Assembly: GCF_013389595.1 (NCBI RefSeq)
Contig: NZ_CP058306.1
Location: 62,001-126,000 of the forward strand
Direction of reading: 5' to 3'
DNA from: Flavobacterium sp. I3-2
Lineage (GTDB): Bacteria > Bacteroidota > Bacteroidia > Flavobacteriales > Flavobacteriaceae
DNA length: 64,000 nt
The notes below the pieces were generated by a model. The model did no database searches. It saw only the letters and a list, made by a program, of their open reading frames with translations, and was not told where the DNA came from. Positions within the stretch are counted from its first letter, which is position 1, and every line of letters starts with the position of its first letter. A program made the position numbers and the translations under genes. Shown one piece after another: positions 33,604 to 42,396 of this stretch.

Positions 33604-35136
33604 TTATTTTTTATCGTTAAAATACATTTCAGCGAATGTTAAATTTTTTCCATGTTCGATACGTTTATGAAATGTTTCTGGTTTAATCTCCGATGGTTTT
33701 TCAAAACCACAAGCCGAAATAAACTCACCAAAAGCCTTCATTGTATTTTTATGGAAAGTAGCAACACGAACAGATTTATCTGTAATATCCATTCCTTTAT
33801 ATAACAACGGATCTTGAGTAGCAATTCCAACTGGACAATGACCACTATCACATTGTAACGCTTGGATACATCCTAAAGCGAACATCATTCCACGAGCACT
33901 ATAACAAGCATCTGCACCTAGTGCCATATTTTTTGCTAAATCAAAAGCTGAAATAACTTTACCAGCAGCAATAATCTTGATATTTTCTCTTATTCCGTAT
34001 TCTTTTAAAGTTTTGTTTACAAAAACCAAAGCATCAGACAAAGCCATTCCCATATAGTCAATAAACTCTAAGGGAGCTGCTCCTGTTCCACCTTCAGCAC
34101 CATCTACTGTAATAAAATCAGGATAGATATTATTAGATTTCATTGCTTCAACAATTTCAATGAATTCATCTTTTCGACCAATACAAATTTTAAACCCAAC
34201 TGGCTTACCTCCAGAAAGATCTCTCAAACGTTGAATAAAATGAACTAATCCGTTTGCGTCAGAAAATGCGGAATGTGAAGATGGTGAATGTACAGTCGTG
34301 AATGGTTCAACATTTCTGATTTTAGACACTTCAATTGTATTTTTTTCAGCAGGTAATAATCCTCCATGTCCTGGTTTAGCTCCTTGAGAAAGTTTTAGCT
34401 CAATCATTTTAACTTCTGGATAAGCTGTTCTTTCTTTGAATAAATCTCCGTCGAATTTTCCATCTTTAGTTCTACAACCAAAATATCCTGTACCAATTTG
34501 CCAGATTAAGTCACCTCCTGATCTGTGATAATCAGAGATACCTCCTTCTCCTGTATTATGAGCAAAACCACCTAATTGAGCACCTTTGTTCAAAGCTGTA
34601 ATTGCTTTTTTACTCAAAGCGCCATAACTCATCGCACTGATATTGTAAATACTTGCGCTATAAGGTTGTTTACATGAAGAATTTCCAATAGTAGTTCTAA
34701 AATTGAAATCAGTTACATGTTTAGGATAAACAGAATGTGAAGCCCACTCATAACCAATACGATTTGGATCATCTTGCATACCAAATGAAACGGTTTGTTT
34801 TTCATTTTTAGCTCTTTGATAAACAATTGAACGCTCACGTCTATTAAATGGTTTTCCATCTAACTCGCCTTCAAAGAAATATTGTCTTAGTTCTGGACGA
34901 ACAGATTCTAAAATATATCTCAACCTTCCAATAATCGGATAGTTTTTTCTGATGGTATGTTTTGTTTGAAAAGCATCTGTATATGCAAGAAAAAACAAAA
35001 CTAATGGCAAAATTAAAGTCAACAAATTATGACCTTTAAAAATAACCAGTCCAATTGTAACTGCTAAATAAATGATGACAACTGTCCAAATAATTTGGCG
35101 AATAACAAAACGATTTAAAAATTTTTGATGTAACAT
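33604..35136 (-). CDS. FMN-binding glutamate synthase family protein with N-terminal membrane helices
   Basis: This 510-residue protein begins with one or two membrane helices (about 13-60, IIWTVVIIYLAVTIGLVIF and LILPLVLFFLAY). A soluble domain matching the synthase part of glutamate synthase (PF01645) follows. Motifs include MSYGALSKKAI and FITVDGAEGGTGAAPLEFIDYMG (FMN site). A Cys-containing ARGMMFALGCIQALQCDSGHCPVGI resembles the 3Fe-4S cluster region. It lacks the amidotransferase domain of GltB, so it is not a complete glutamate synthase. Membrane anchoring suggests an oxidoreductase at the cytoplasmic face of the inner membrane, substrate unknown. Typical length for the family. Confidence 0.88.
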   Translation of the reverse strand: MLHQKFLNRFVIRQIIWTVVIIYLAVTIGLVIFKGHNLLTLILPLVLFFLAYTDAFQTKHTIRKNYPIIGRLRYILESVRPELRQYFFEGELDGKPFNRRERSIVYQRAKNEKQTVSFGMQDDPNRIGYEWASHSVYPKHVTDFNFRTTIGNSSCKQPYSASIYNISAMSYGALSKKAITALNKGAQLGGFAHNTGEGGISDYHRSGGDLIWQIGTGYFGCRTKDGKFDGDLFKERTAYPEVKMIELKLSQGAKPGHGGLLPAEKNTIEVSKIRNVEPFTTVHSPSSHSAFSDANGLVHFIQRLRDLSGGKPVGFKICIGRKDEFIEIVEAMKSNNIYPDFITVDGAEGGTGAAPLEFIDYMGMALSDALVFVNKTLKEYGIRENIKIIAAGKVISAFDLAKNMALGADACYSARGMMFALGCIQALQCDSGHCPVGIATQDPLLYKGMDITDKSVRVATFHKNTMKAFGEFISACGFEKPSEIKPETFHKRIEHGKNLTFAEMYFNDKK

Positions 35137-35328
35137 AAGTTTTCTTCTAACTTAAATTTTAAGGTTGTTGTTTTATTGTTTATACTATTTAATCTTGAAA
35201 CCTGTTTTTTTTCTACACAATTTATCAAAACCGTAAATTTATCGTACTTAATTTATGATTTTTTTAAAAACAAGATAAAAAACAGATTATTTTACTAAAA
35301 AAATAGTGCCACAAAGTTAAAAAAGTTT

Positions 35329-35898
35329 TTATAATACACTATTTTTTTTCCATTTAATATTACAGCCCATACTAGGTTTTTGAACAGAATTTAAAGAACG
35401 ATTATATAAAATTGAATCGATTGCATTTCTAAGATCATTTCCACTAGTTGGAATGTTATTTCCAGGACGAGAATCATCAATTTGACCGTGATAAATTAAT
35501 TTATTTTGTTGATCATACAAATAAAAATCAGGTGTACAACTTGCGTTATATTTCTTTGCGACTTCCTGATCATAATCAATCAAATAAGGAAATTCAAAAT
35601 TATGATCAAAAGCAAAATCAATCATCTTATTTGGTGCATCGTCTGGATAAGCTTCAAAGTCATTACTCGAAATTGCAGCGAATCCAATTCCTTGAACTCG
35701 ATAATCATTTGCAATCATAATTAATTCATCTATAACATGATGAACATATGGACAATGATTACATATAAAGAAAATCAAAGTTCCTTTTTCTCCTTTAACA
35801 TCATCAAAAGAATATTTCCGTTTAGAAGTTACATCTTCTAATACAAAATCATGCGCTTTAATTCCTAGCGGAATCATTTCAGAAAAAGCTTTACTCAT
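35329..35898 (-). CDS. Thioredoxin-fold protein (AhpC/TSA-type, one conserved Cys pair at CNHCP)
   Basis: From the ATG at 35898 the protein has 189 residues, starting MSKAFSEMIPLG, which matches the usual family N-terminus. ATG codons at 35910, 35937 and 35961 would add up to 21 AT-rich residues. The active-site motif FFICNHCPYVHHVIDEL (about 46-62) has CxxC spacing as CNHC. A cis-Pro is likely near SCTPDFYLYD. Such proteins are often annotated 'thioredoxin family' and are cytoplasmic or loosely associated; the reductant and substrate are unknown. No signal peptide with the short start. It diverges from the repeat protein gene. Confidence 0.82.
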   Translation of the reverse strand: MSKAFSEMIPLGIKAHDFVLEDVTSKRKYSFDDVKGEKGTLIFFICNHCPYVHHVIDELIMIANDYRVQGIGFAAISSNDFEAYPDDAPNKMIDFAFDHNFEFPYLIDYDQEVAKKYNASCTPDFYLYDQQNKLIYHGQIDDSRPGNNIPTSGNDLRNAIDSILYNRSLNSVQKPSMGCNIKWKKNSVL

Positions 35899-36003
35899 AT
35901 CAAACAACATTTTTATAAAATTAACGTTATTTTTCATATAATAAAAAATATCTTTAATCATTAATTAATCTAACTTCTTTTTTAATAGAGTGAAAAATGT
36001 TTT

Positions 36004-36011
36004 TATCTTTG
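36004..36011 (+). promoter_or_regulatory. -7 promoter motif (TATCTTTG) of the K/E/A repeat protein
   Basis: TAnnTTTG match 17 bp before the ATG at 36029; a clear -33 TTG is not found at N17-23. Confidence 0.45.
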
Positions 36012-36028
36012 ATTAAAATTAAACATCT

Positions 36029-38437
36029 ATGAATATAAAATATATTAGCGTTTTTTTACTTGGTTTTGTAGGAGTTACAGTAAATACTGTTACTCAAAGA
36101 GATACTGAATATCAGAATATCAAGATAGATGCAATTCCAATGGTAATCGTTAATGGATATATCGTTAAATATTCCGAGTTTTTAAAATTAAAAGAAGAGT
36201 ATATCGACACTTATATTACTCTTGATGAAGAAGATGGCTTCTCTATTTTCGGTGAACCTGCTAAGCATGGAGTTGTCGTAATCACTTTAAAATCAAGATT
36301 TAAATCATTAAAATTCGGAGCTGGAGGTAGACAAATCGATTCAAAACAATTGAATTTGGTCTATGAAAAAGCTAAAGAAGCTGAAGCTAAAGCTGCAAGA
36401 AAAGCTGAAGCAGATCGTTTAGCTGCTGAAGCGAAAAAACTTGAAGAAAAGAAAAAAGCTGAAGAAGCAAAAAAAGCTGAAACGGAACGTTTAGCAGCGG
36501 AAGCAAAAAAAGCTGAAGAAAATAGAAAGGCTGAAATAGCTCGTTTAGAAGCAGAAGCAGAAGCAAAAAAAGAAGCAGAACGTTTAGCGGCTGAAGCAAA
36601 GAAAGCGGAGGAAGATAGAAAAGCTGAAATAAAAAAAGAAGCGGAACGTTTAGCAGCGGAAGCAAAGAAAGTCGAAGAAGACAGAAAAGCTGAAGTAAAA
36701 AAAGAAGCGGAACGTTTAGCTGCTGAGGCGAAAAAAGAAGCAGAACGTCTAGCGGCTGAAGCAAAGAAAGTTGAAGAAGATAGAAAAGCTGATGCGAAAA
36801 AAGAAGCGGATCGTCTAGCCGCAGAAGCGAAAAAAGCCGAGGAAGCTAGAAAAGCTGAATTAGCTCGTTTAGAATCTGAAGCAAAAAAAGTTGAAGATGA
36901 CAGAAAAGCTGAAGCGAAAAAAGAAGCGGATCGTCTAGCCGCAGAAGCAAAGAAAGTCGAAGAAGATAGAAAAGCTGAAGCAAAAAAAGAAGCAGAACGT
37001 CTAGTAGCTGAAGCAAAGAAAGTCGAAGAAGACAGAAAAGCTGAAGCAAAAAAAGAAGCAGAACGTCTAGCGGCTGAAGCGAAAAAAGCAGAAGAAGCAA
37101 GAAAAACTGAAATTGCTCGTTTAGAAGCTGAAGCAAAGAAAGTTGAAGATAACAGAAAAGCTGAAGCGAAAAAAGAAGCGGATCGTCTAGCCGAAGAAGC
37201 GAAAAAAGCTGAGGAAGCTAGAAAAGCTGAAGTAGCTCGTTTAGAAGCTGAAGCAAAGAAAGTTGAGGATGACAGAAAAGCTGAAGCGAAAAAAGAAGCA
37301 GATCGTCTAGCAGCTGAAGCAAAAAAAGCCGAAGAAGCTAGAAAAGCTGAAGTAGCTCGTTTAGAAGCTGAAGCAAAGAAAGTTGAAGAAAACAGAAAAG
37401 CTGAAGCGAAAAAAGAAGAAGAACGTCTAGCGGTTGAAGCGAAAAAAGCCGAGGAAGCTAGAAAGGCTGAAATTGCTCGTTTAGAAGCTGAAGCAAAGAA
37501 AGTTGAAGAAGACAGAAAAGCTGAAGCAAAAAAAGAAGCAGAACGTCTAGCGGCTGAAGCGAAAAAAGCAGAAGAAGCAAGAAAAGCTGAAATTGCTCGT
37601 TTAGAAGCTGAAGCAAAAAAAGCTGAGGAAGCTAGAAAAGCTGAAGCAGACCGATTAGCAGCAGAAGCGAAAAAAGCCGAGGAAGCTAGAAAGGCTGAAA
37701 TTGCTCGTTTAGAAGCTGAAGCAAAAAAAGCTGAGGAAGCTAGAAAGGCTGAAGCAGACCGATTAGCAGCTGAAGCGAAAAAAGCTGAGGAAGCTAGAAA
37801 AGCTGAAGAAGCTCGTTTAGCAGCGGAAGCGAAAAAAGTCGAGGAAGCTAGAAAAGCGGAAGCTGATCGTTTAGTAGCAGAAGCGAAAAAAGCCGAGGAA
37901 GCTAGAAAGGCTGAAGAAGCTCGTTTAGCAGCGGAGGCAAAGAAAGTCGAAGAAGCTAGAAAAGCTGAAGCGGACCGTTTAGCAGCGGAAGCGAAAAAAG
38001 CTGAGGAAGCTAGAAAGGCTGAAGAAACTCGTTTAGCAGCAGAAGCGAAAAAAGAAGCAGATCGTTTAGCTGCGGAAGCAAAAAAAGCTGAGGAAGCTAG
38101 AAAGACTGAAGAAATTCGTTTAGCAGCAGAAGCAAAAAAAGCTGAAGAAAATAGAAAAGCTGAAATTGCACGTTTAGAAGCTGAAGCAAAACAAGCTGCT
38201 GAAAACGAAAGAAAAAAAGAAAACGACATTACCTTAACAACTAATTTTGGGAATCATTTACAACGTCAATTTGTGAAATCTATAATGAATCCGAGTGTGA
38301 CAAAAGTTACAGTAAATGGTAAAGTTGTAACTAAAGAAGAAGCGACAAAAATTAGTGTTTTCAAAGTGGACACATCTATTATTACCTACAATAAAGAGAA
38401 AACAGAATCTACATTAGAAATTGTTTTAACTAAATAA
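36029..38437 (+). CDS. Exported protein with a ~620-residue K/E/A/R helical repeat rod
   Basis: This 802-residue protein has an N-terminal hydrophobic signal or anchor (about 4-20). A small beta-like domain (about 35-92) resembles TonB-plug-like segments of Bacteroidota (AIPMVIVNGYIVK, then GVVVITLKSRF). A charged repeat rod (about 112-733) is made of 18- and 22-residue units such as KKAEEARKAEIARLEAEA. The C-terminal domain (about 735-802, KVTVNGKVVTKEEATKI) looks like a second copy of the terminal domain. Glu and Lys/Arg alternate with i,i+4 spacing, which favours a single alpha-helix or coiled coil. Any TolA-like database match would be compositional. Function unknown. The terminator at 38441 follows. 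Confidence 0.85.
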   Translation: MNIKYISVFLLGFVGVTVNTVTQRDTEYQNIKIDAIPMVIVNGYIVKYSEFLKLKEEYIDTYITLDEEDGFSIFGEPAKHGVVVITLKSRFKSLKFGAGGRQIDSKQLNLVYEKAKEAEAKAARKAEADRLAAEAKKLEEKKKAEEAKKAETERLAAEAKKAEENRKAEIARLEAEAEAKKEAERLAAEAKKAEEDRKAEIKKEAERLAAEAKKVEEDRKAEVKKEAERLAAEAKKEAERLAAEAKKVEEDRKADAKKEADRLAAEAKKAEEARKAELARLESEAKKVEDDRKAEAKKEADRLAAEAKKVEEDRKAEAKKEAERLVAEAKKVEEDRKAEAKKEAERLAAEAKKAEEARKTEIARLEAEAKKVEDNRKAEAKKEADRLAEEAKKAEEARKAEVARLEAEAKKVEDDRKAEAKKEADRLAAEAKKAEEARKAEVARLEAEAKKVEENRKAEAKKEEERLAVEAKKAEEARKAEIARLEAEAKKVEEDRKAEAKKEAERLAAEAKKAEEARKAEIARLEAEAKKAEEARKAEADRLAAEAKKAEEARKAEIARLEAEAKKAEEARKAEADRLAAEAKKAEEARKAEEARLAAEAKKVEEARKAEADRLVAEAKKAEEARKAEEARLAAEAKKVEEARKAEADRLAAEAKKAEEARKAEETRLAAEAKKEADRLAAEAKKAEEARKTEEIRLAAEAKKAEENRKAEIARLEAEAKQAAENERKKENDITLTTNFGNHLQRQFVKSIMNPSVTKVTVNGKVVTKEEATKISVFKVDTSIITYNKEKTESTLEIVLTK
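36361..38229 (+). repeat. Coding tandem repeat array of 54-bp and 66-bp units (120-bp higher-order unit)
   Basis: Units of 18 residues (KKAEEARKAE + 8) and 22 residues (with a 4-residue KKEA insert) alternate to give a 120-bp period. Five in-register copies are seen at 37021-37140, 37141-37260, 37261-37380, 37381-37500 and 37501-37620. The first and fifth differ at only about 3 of 120 bases. Toward the 3' end (37620-38040) the array changes to consecutive 18-residue units. Confidence 0.9.
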
Positions 38438-38440
38438 TAA

Positions 38441-38487
38441 AAAAATCAAGGATCTAACCTCATCAGTTAGATCCTTGATTTTTTTTT
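38441..38487 (+). terminator. Strong terminator after the repeat protein gene
   Basis: An 18-bp perfect stem (38441-38458 with 38466-38483), a 7-nt loop and a T-run. Core and loop are nearly identical to the second hairpin at 38680-38720. Confidence 0.9.
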
Positions 38488-38489
38488 AA

Positions 38490-38652
38490 GACACTGCCCA
38501 AAATTTTGTGGAAACAGAATTAAGATGGGTTTGACTGTTTTTACAGTTGAACCCTTTTCGAATAAAGCTAAAAATTGATTAAAAATCACATCCAAATTAT
38601 GAATGGTTTTTGTCCATATATTTGAAATTTACACACTTTTTAGGATAGTGTC
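38490..38652. mobile_element. Short non-coding element with imperfect 25-bp terminal inverted repeats (decayed IS or MITE-like)
   Basis: The left end 38490-38514 begins GACACTGCCC and the right end 38628-38652 ends GGATAGTGTC. Aligned as inverted repeats they agree at about 17 of 25 positions, including GACACT. The interior has no ORF but a 12-bp hairpin (GGGTTTGACTGT / ACAGTTGAACCC) near 38528-38555. No target-site duplication is visible. From memory the ends resemble those of IS256-type elements in Bacteroidota; unverified. Confidence 0.5.
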
Positions 38653-38679
38653 CGGTAACCCAAAAACTGGGTAAATAGA

Positions 38680-38724
38680 AAACAAAAGGATTTAACCTCA
38701 TTGATTAAATCCTTTTGTTTTTTT
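38680..38724 (-). terminator. Terminator of the ABC permease/peptidase operon
   Basis: A 16-bp stem (38680-38695 with 38705-38720) with A- and T-runs on both sides. It shares the AAGGAT-TAACCTCAT core with the hairpin at 38441-38487. Confidence 0.85.
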
Positions 38725-38748
38725 GCTAAAAATGTTAAAAATTAAATA

Positions 38749-41700
38749 CTAAATCTTTTTACGATTGTCATTAGAATCGGTATCAATTAATTTATTGTAC
38801 GGATCTACACCAACTTCGATTGGTTTTTCTTTTACTTCAATCTGTATTTTATTATTGATTTTATCAATCTTATATTTCTTGATAAATAATTCATTTTCTA
38901 ATTCGTATTTACCTTGTTTTTTAGGTTCTCCAAAAATTCCAATTTCAACATAATCTTGTAAAGGCAACGATTCAACTTTATTTTTACCTGTTCCATAAAC
39001 TAATGTTTTTCCATTTTCATCTTTATAGATTTTCTCTCCGTCTTTACCTGAACGATATTTAGCAACATTGAAATCAATCTCAACCAAATAATTTCCGTTT
39101 GGAAGTTTTTTCGAAATCACATTATTTGCTTTGTTATTATATAAAGTGATGGTTTCAAACATATCTTTAATCAAATATTGCAACGAATCTGGCGTAGCTT
39201 TTTGAATATAACTCACAAATTCGATTGAGTTTGTGTACGGAGCTTCTTGGAAAGCAACTGCCGAAACATATTCTTTTAAAGCATCGTTAAAATTCTTTTC
39301 GCCAATATAATCGCTCATTGCATAAAGTACTAACGAACCTTTGTTATAATGAATGTATTGTTGGTTCTCGTTATACATTAAAGGATTTTCACTTTTCCAT
39401 TCAAATGTTCTTCCTTGTAAATAACTATCTAAAGCATCTTTCAAAAACTTACGCATTTGACCTTTTCCATAACGTTCTTGCAAAACCATTAACGAACTAT
39501 ATTCCGAAACCGATTCAGACATTAAAGTTGCACCTTTAACGTTTGCGCCAATTACTTGATGCGCCCACCATTGATGTGCCATTTCGTGTGATACAACAGA
39601 GAATGGATAATCAACAGCATTTGGATCTTCTTCATCTACATCGGCGATAAAACCAATTCCTTCAGAGAAAGGCATCGTATTAGCAAAAGCTTGAGCAAAT
39701 GTTCCCATGGTTCTAGGGAATTCAATTATACGTGCTTGTTTATGCTGATACGGACTAAAGTTTTCTGAATAATATTTGATAGACTTTTGCATCGCATCCA
39801 TCATTCGTTCTACATTATATTCATGTCCTTTATGATAATATACTTCGAAATTGATTCCATCTTTATTTTCTTTGCGGACTTCATATCGTCCAGAATTAAA
39901 TGCGTAGAAATTCAACATTTTCTGATCCATCTTGTAATGGAAATATTTACGACCATTATCTTCCCATTCTTTTTGAAGGTAACCTGGCGCAATGGCAATC
40001 TGATCTGCAGCTGTAGAAACCGTTGTTTCAAAGTTAATCCAATCGGCTTCGCTAGAAATGTAAGTGTTTGCACGAGCTTCTAAATCATCAGCTTCTGGCA
40101 TACGTTCTTTATTTGGTAAACCGTATTTTTTTCGTACATCGTTATCGGCAATTTCGAATCCGTCTGAATATCCAAATGAAGGAAAAATACTGTTATTAAT
40201 AAATGTTCCGTTTTCTATAATTGGAGAACGATTCGTTAAAAAGGTATTTGGTTTATTCTGAACTTTAAATTCAACGTTCATGGTTTCGCCTGGCTGTAAA
40301 GCTTGAGCTAATTTATAAATATTAAAATCGTGCAACGTATCTTTAGAAACCAACGTGTTTTCTTTACTGAACTTGATGTATTTTAAGTTTTTTCCGTAGT
40401 TGATAAATAACGAATCAATGGGTTGGTTTGATTTGTTTTGAACAACATACTTAACCGTTGCATCGTAATTATTTTCGTAAGGAAAAATGTTCATTTCAAC
40501 ATTTACATCTGTAATTCTAGGTTGCGCGTATTTTTCAAATTTCTTGTATTTCTTTTCGAAATCAACTTGTTGTAATTCCATTTCTTTTGCAGAATAATAT
40601 GGTTCCATAATATTATTGTGCCAATAAATTGCATAACCAATTCCTACAAATCCGATTAAGAAAACCAACATTGGAATCGCTATTTTAAAATTGAAACGGC
40701 TTTTTGCAATCGATAAGCGCTCTTTAATTCCAGAAACAATTCCTCTTCTCCAAAGTAATAAAGTAATACAACTAAGAACTAAGGTAAATAAAAACCAATA
40801 CGCTTTGTAAATAAAGAAAGTTCTTAAAGTGCCGAATCCATTCATATCAGAATAACTTCCGACACCACCAGAATTGAACGAAAAAATTTGCTGTTCGATA
40901 CCTAATTTGTACAAGAATGGTTTTGCAATCATGAATACTAAAATCGCAAAGAAACCAGCTAAATAGTTTTTGAATAACGATTGAACAAATATCGAGAATA
41001 GAATGATGATTAGATAATCAATCAATTCAAATACAAATAATGATTGTAAATATATATCGAATTCAAAATGATAATATCCGTAATAAATCTGAACCAAAAT
41101 ACATGACAACATTCCTACAAAAAGTAATAGAACGGTCATTTTTATTAAGGCAATTACTTTAGATAAATACAATGCCCAATTTGGAATTGGAGTTGAATCT
41201 ACTAACAAATTCATTCGAGAAGTAACTCCGTTTTGAATTAAAATTCCTGAGAATAAATAAATTAATATTGCGATGAAGAAACTAAACGTTCCTGATATTA
41301 ATTCTAAAACCTTCCATGTAACTGGAAATGTTTTTGTGCCATATAATTCTTGTCCTAATGTAACTCCAGAAACCAAAACAAAAACAAGCATGATTACCAC
41401 AATAGTTATAAAAATCCAGTTTTTAATGATAGAACTAAATTCAAATCTTGATAAGTTCCAAGTTGTTTTTAGATTTTGACCAAAAGAATAATTATAGTTT
41501 ACTTTAGGAAGGTTCAACTTCATGATGCTTCCAAAGTTGTTTTTTACAAAACGAATTCCTTTTTTCTTTCTTGAAAATGAAATTGGCGACTGTGTAAACG
41601 AGAATGTAAAATACAATCCTACAAAAACCAGAAGTGAAAAACCAATCCAAATTAATCGATTGTAGATAATCACATCGGTAAATGGTACGTTATTTAAATT

Positions 41701-42396
41701 TTGTTCATCAATTGTCCAATATTTAGTTACATATTGAATAGCTTCTGAACCAAACGGATCAAGTAAAGCAGGAACAAATTTATCATCCATATCAACCGTT
41801 AGATTGCTTATTAACGCTTGAACTACAAATAAAACAAACACGAATATTACACCAACCGAAACGTTTCTTGCTAAAGTAACTAAGGCAAATAATATGGTTC
41901 CGATGAAAAAAATATTTGGAATTACAAATAAGAAATAAGATTGGAAATAAGCCCAAAAACGTATAGGTCCAACTAATTCAGGATTTGCAAATGGTAAAAT
42001 AGTTGCTAAAAAGAAAGCAAAACCAATTGACATTGTTACCAGAATTGTAATTACAAATCCACTTAAAAATTTACCAGCTAAATAATCAAATTTGTTAAAA
42101 GGATACGAGAATAAAATAGTATGTACATTGTATTTAAAATCTCGGTACACTGTCGCACCAATTATTGTTGGTACAATAAAATAAACCAATTGTGACAATC
42201 CATTAATTAAAGAATTTATTGCCATTGGTGAATTTGCGTAAGTGTTCGATGCTGTTGTGACACCTAAAAAATCGAAATAGCCAACCATTCCAGCCATAAC
42301 AAAAAATGATAAGGCAAAAAACAGTGCTAAATAAATATAAAAAGACCAGCTCGTGAACCATCTTTTTGTTTCAAATAAAAATATGTTCTTTAGCAT
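38749..42396 (-). CDS. ABC transporter permease fused to an M1-type aminopeptidase
   Basis: The 1215-residue inner-membrane protein has an N-terminal permease half with about a dozen membrane helices (to about residue 590). An extracytoplasmic domain (about 610-900) and a C-terminal M1 gluzincin domain (about 860-1130) follow. The zinc motif HEMAHQWW gives His937, Glu938, His941 and a downstream Glu in LMSESVSEYSSL (about 961). A YIHYNKGSLVLYAM Tyr motif completes the active site. Such permease/M1 fusions are seen only in Bacteroidota to my knowledge and have no known substrate. It overlaps the upstream ATPase gene by one base (TAATG), so the two form one transporter. The C-terminal tail after about 1150 is Lys/Asp-rich. 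Confidence 0.9.
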   Translation of the reverse strand: MLKNIFLFETKRWFTSWSFYIYLALFFALSFFVMAGMVGYFDFLGVTTASNTYANSPMAINSLINGLSQLVYFIVPTIIGATVYRDFKYNVHTILFSYPFNKFDYLAGKFLSGFVITILVTMSIGFAFFLATILPFANPELVGPIRFWAYFQSYFLFVIPNIFFIGTILFALVTLARNVSVGVIFVFVLFVVQALISNLTVDMDDKFVPALLDPFGSEAIQYVTKYWTIDEQNLNNVPFTDVIIYNRLIWIGFSLLVFVGLYFTFSFTQSPISFSRKKKGIRFVKNNFGSIMKLNLPKVNYNYSFGQNLKTTWNLSRFEFSSIIKNWIFITIVVIMLVFVLVSGVTLGQELYGTKTFPVTWKVLELISGTFSFFIAILIYLFSGILIQNGVTSRMNLLVDSTPIPNWALYLSKVIALIKMTVLLLFVGMLSCILVQIYYGYYHFEFDIYLQSLFVFELIDYLIIILFSIFVQSLFKNYLAGFFAILVFMIAKPFLYKLGIEQQIFSFNSGGVGSYSDMNGFGTLRTFFIYKAYWFLFTLVLSCITLLLWRRGIVSGIKERLSIAKSRFNFKIAIPMLVFLIGFVGIGYAIYWHNNIMEPYYSAKEMELQQVDFEKKYKKFEKYAQPRITDVNVEMNIFPYENNYDATVKYVVQNKSNQPIDSLFINYGKNLKYIKFSKENTLVSKDTLHDFNIYKLAQALQPGETMNVEFKVQNKPNTFLTNRSPIIENGTFINNSIFPSFGYSDGFEIADNDVRKKYGLPNKERMPEADDLEARANTYISSEADWINFETTVSTAADQIAIAPGYLQKEWEDNGRKYFHYKMDQKMLNFYAFNSGRYEVRKENKDGINFEVYYHKGHEYNVERMMDAMQKSIKYYSENFSPYQHKQARIIEFPRTMGTFAQAFANTMPFSEGIGFIADVDEEDPNAVDYPFSVVSHEMAHQWWAHQVIGANVKGATLMSESVSEYSSLMVLQERYGKGQMRKFLKDALDSYLQGRTFEWKSENPLMYNENQQYIHYNKGSLVLYAMSDYIGEKNFNDALKEYVSAVAFQEAPYTNSIEFVSYIQKATPDSLQYLIKDMFETITLYNNKANNVISKKLPNGNYLVEIDFNVAKYRSGKDGEKIYKDENGKTLVYGTGKNKVESLPLQDYVEIGIFGEPKKQGKYELENELFIKKYKIDKINNKIQIEVKEKPIEVGVDPYNKLIDTDSNDNRKKI

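Larger units (their letters stand above)
38438..38748. other. 311-bp gene-free region with hairpins and an IS-like relic
   Basis: No open reading frame of note. It contains, in order, a long terminator (38441-38487), an inverted-repeat-bounded relic (38490-38652) with an internal 12-bp hairpin, a small ACCC/GGGT hairpin at about 38658-38672, and a second terminator (38680-38724). Confidence 0.7.

Noticed and set aside
36361..38229. A long minus-strand open frame of about 622 codons antisense to the repeat protein
   Set aside because: It is a by-product of the repetitive GAA/GCT/AAA codons on the other strand; the antisense protein is a Ser/Ala/Phe repeat with no signal, and the plus strand has the promoter, start and terminator.
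36361..38229. The regular repeats as a CRISPR array
   Set aside because: Repeats are coding, in frame, contiguous and without unique spacers; there are no cas genes nearby.
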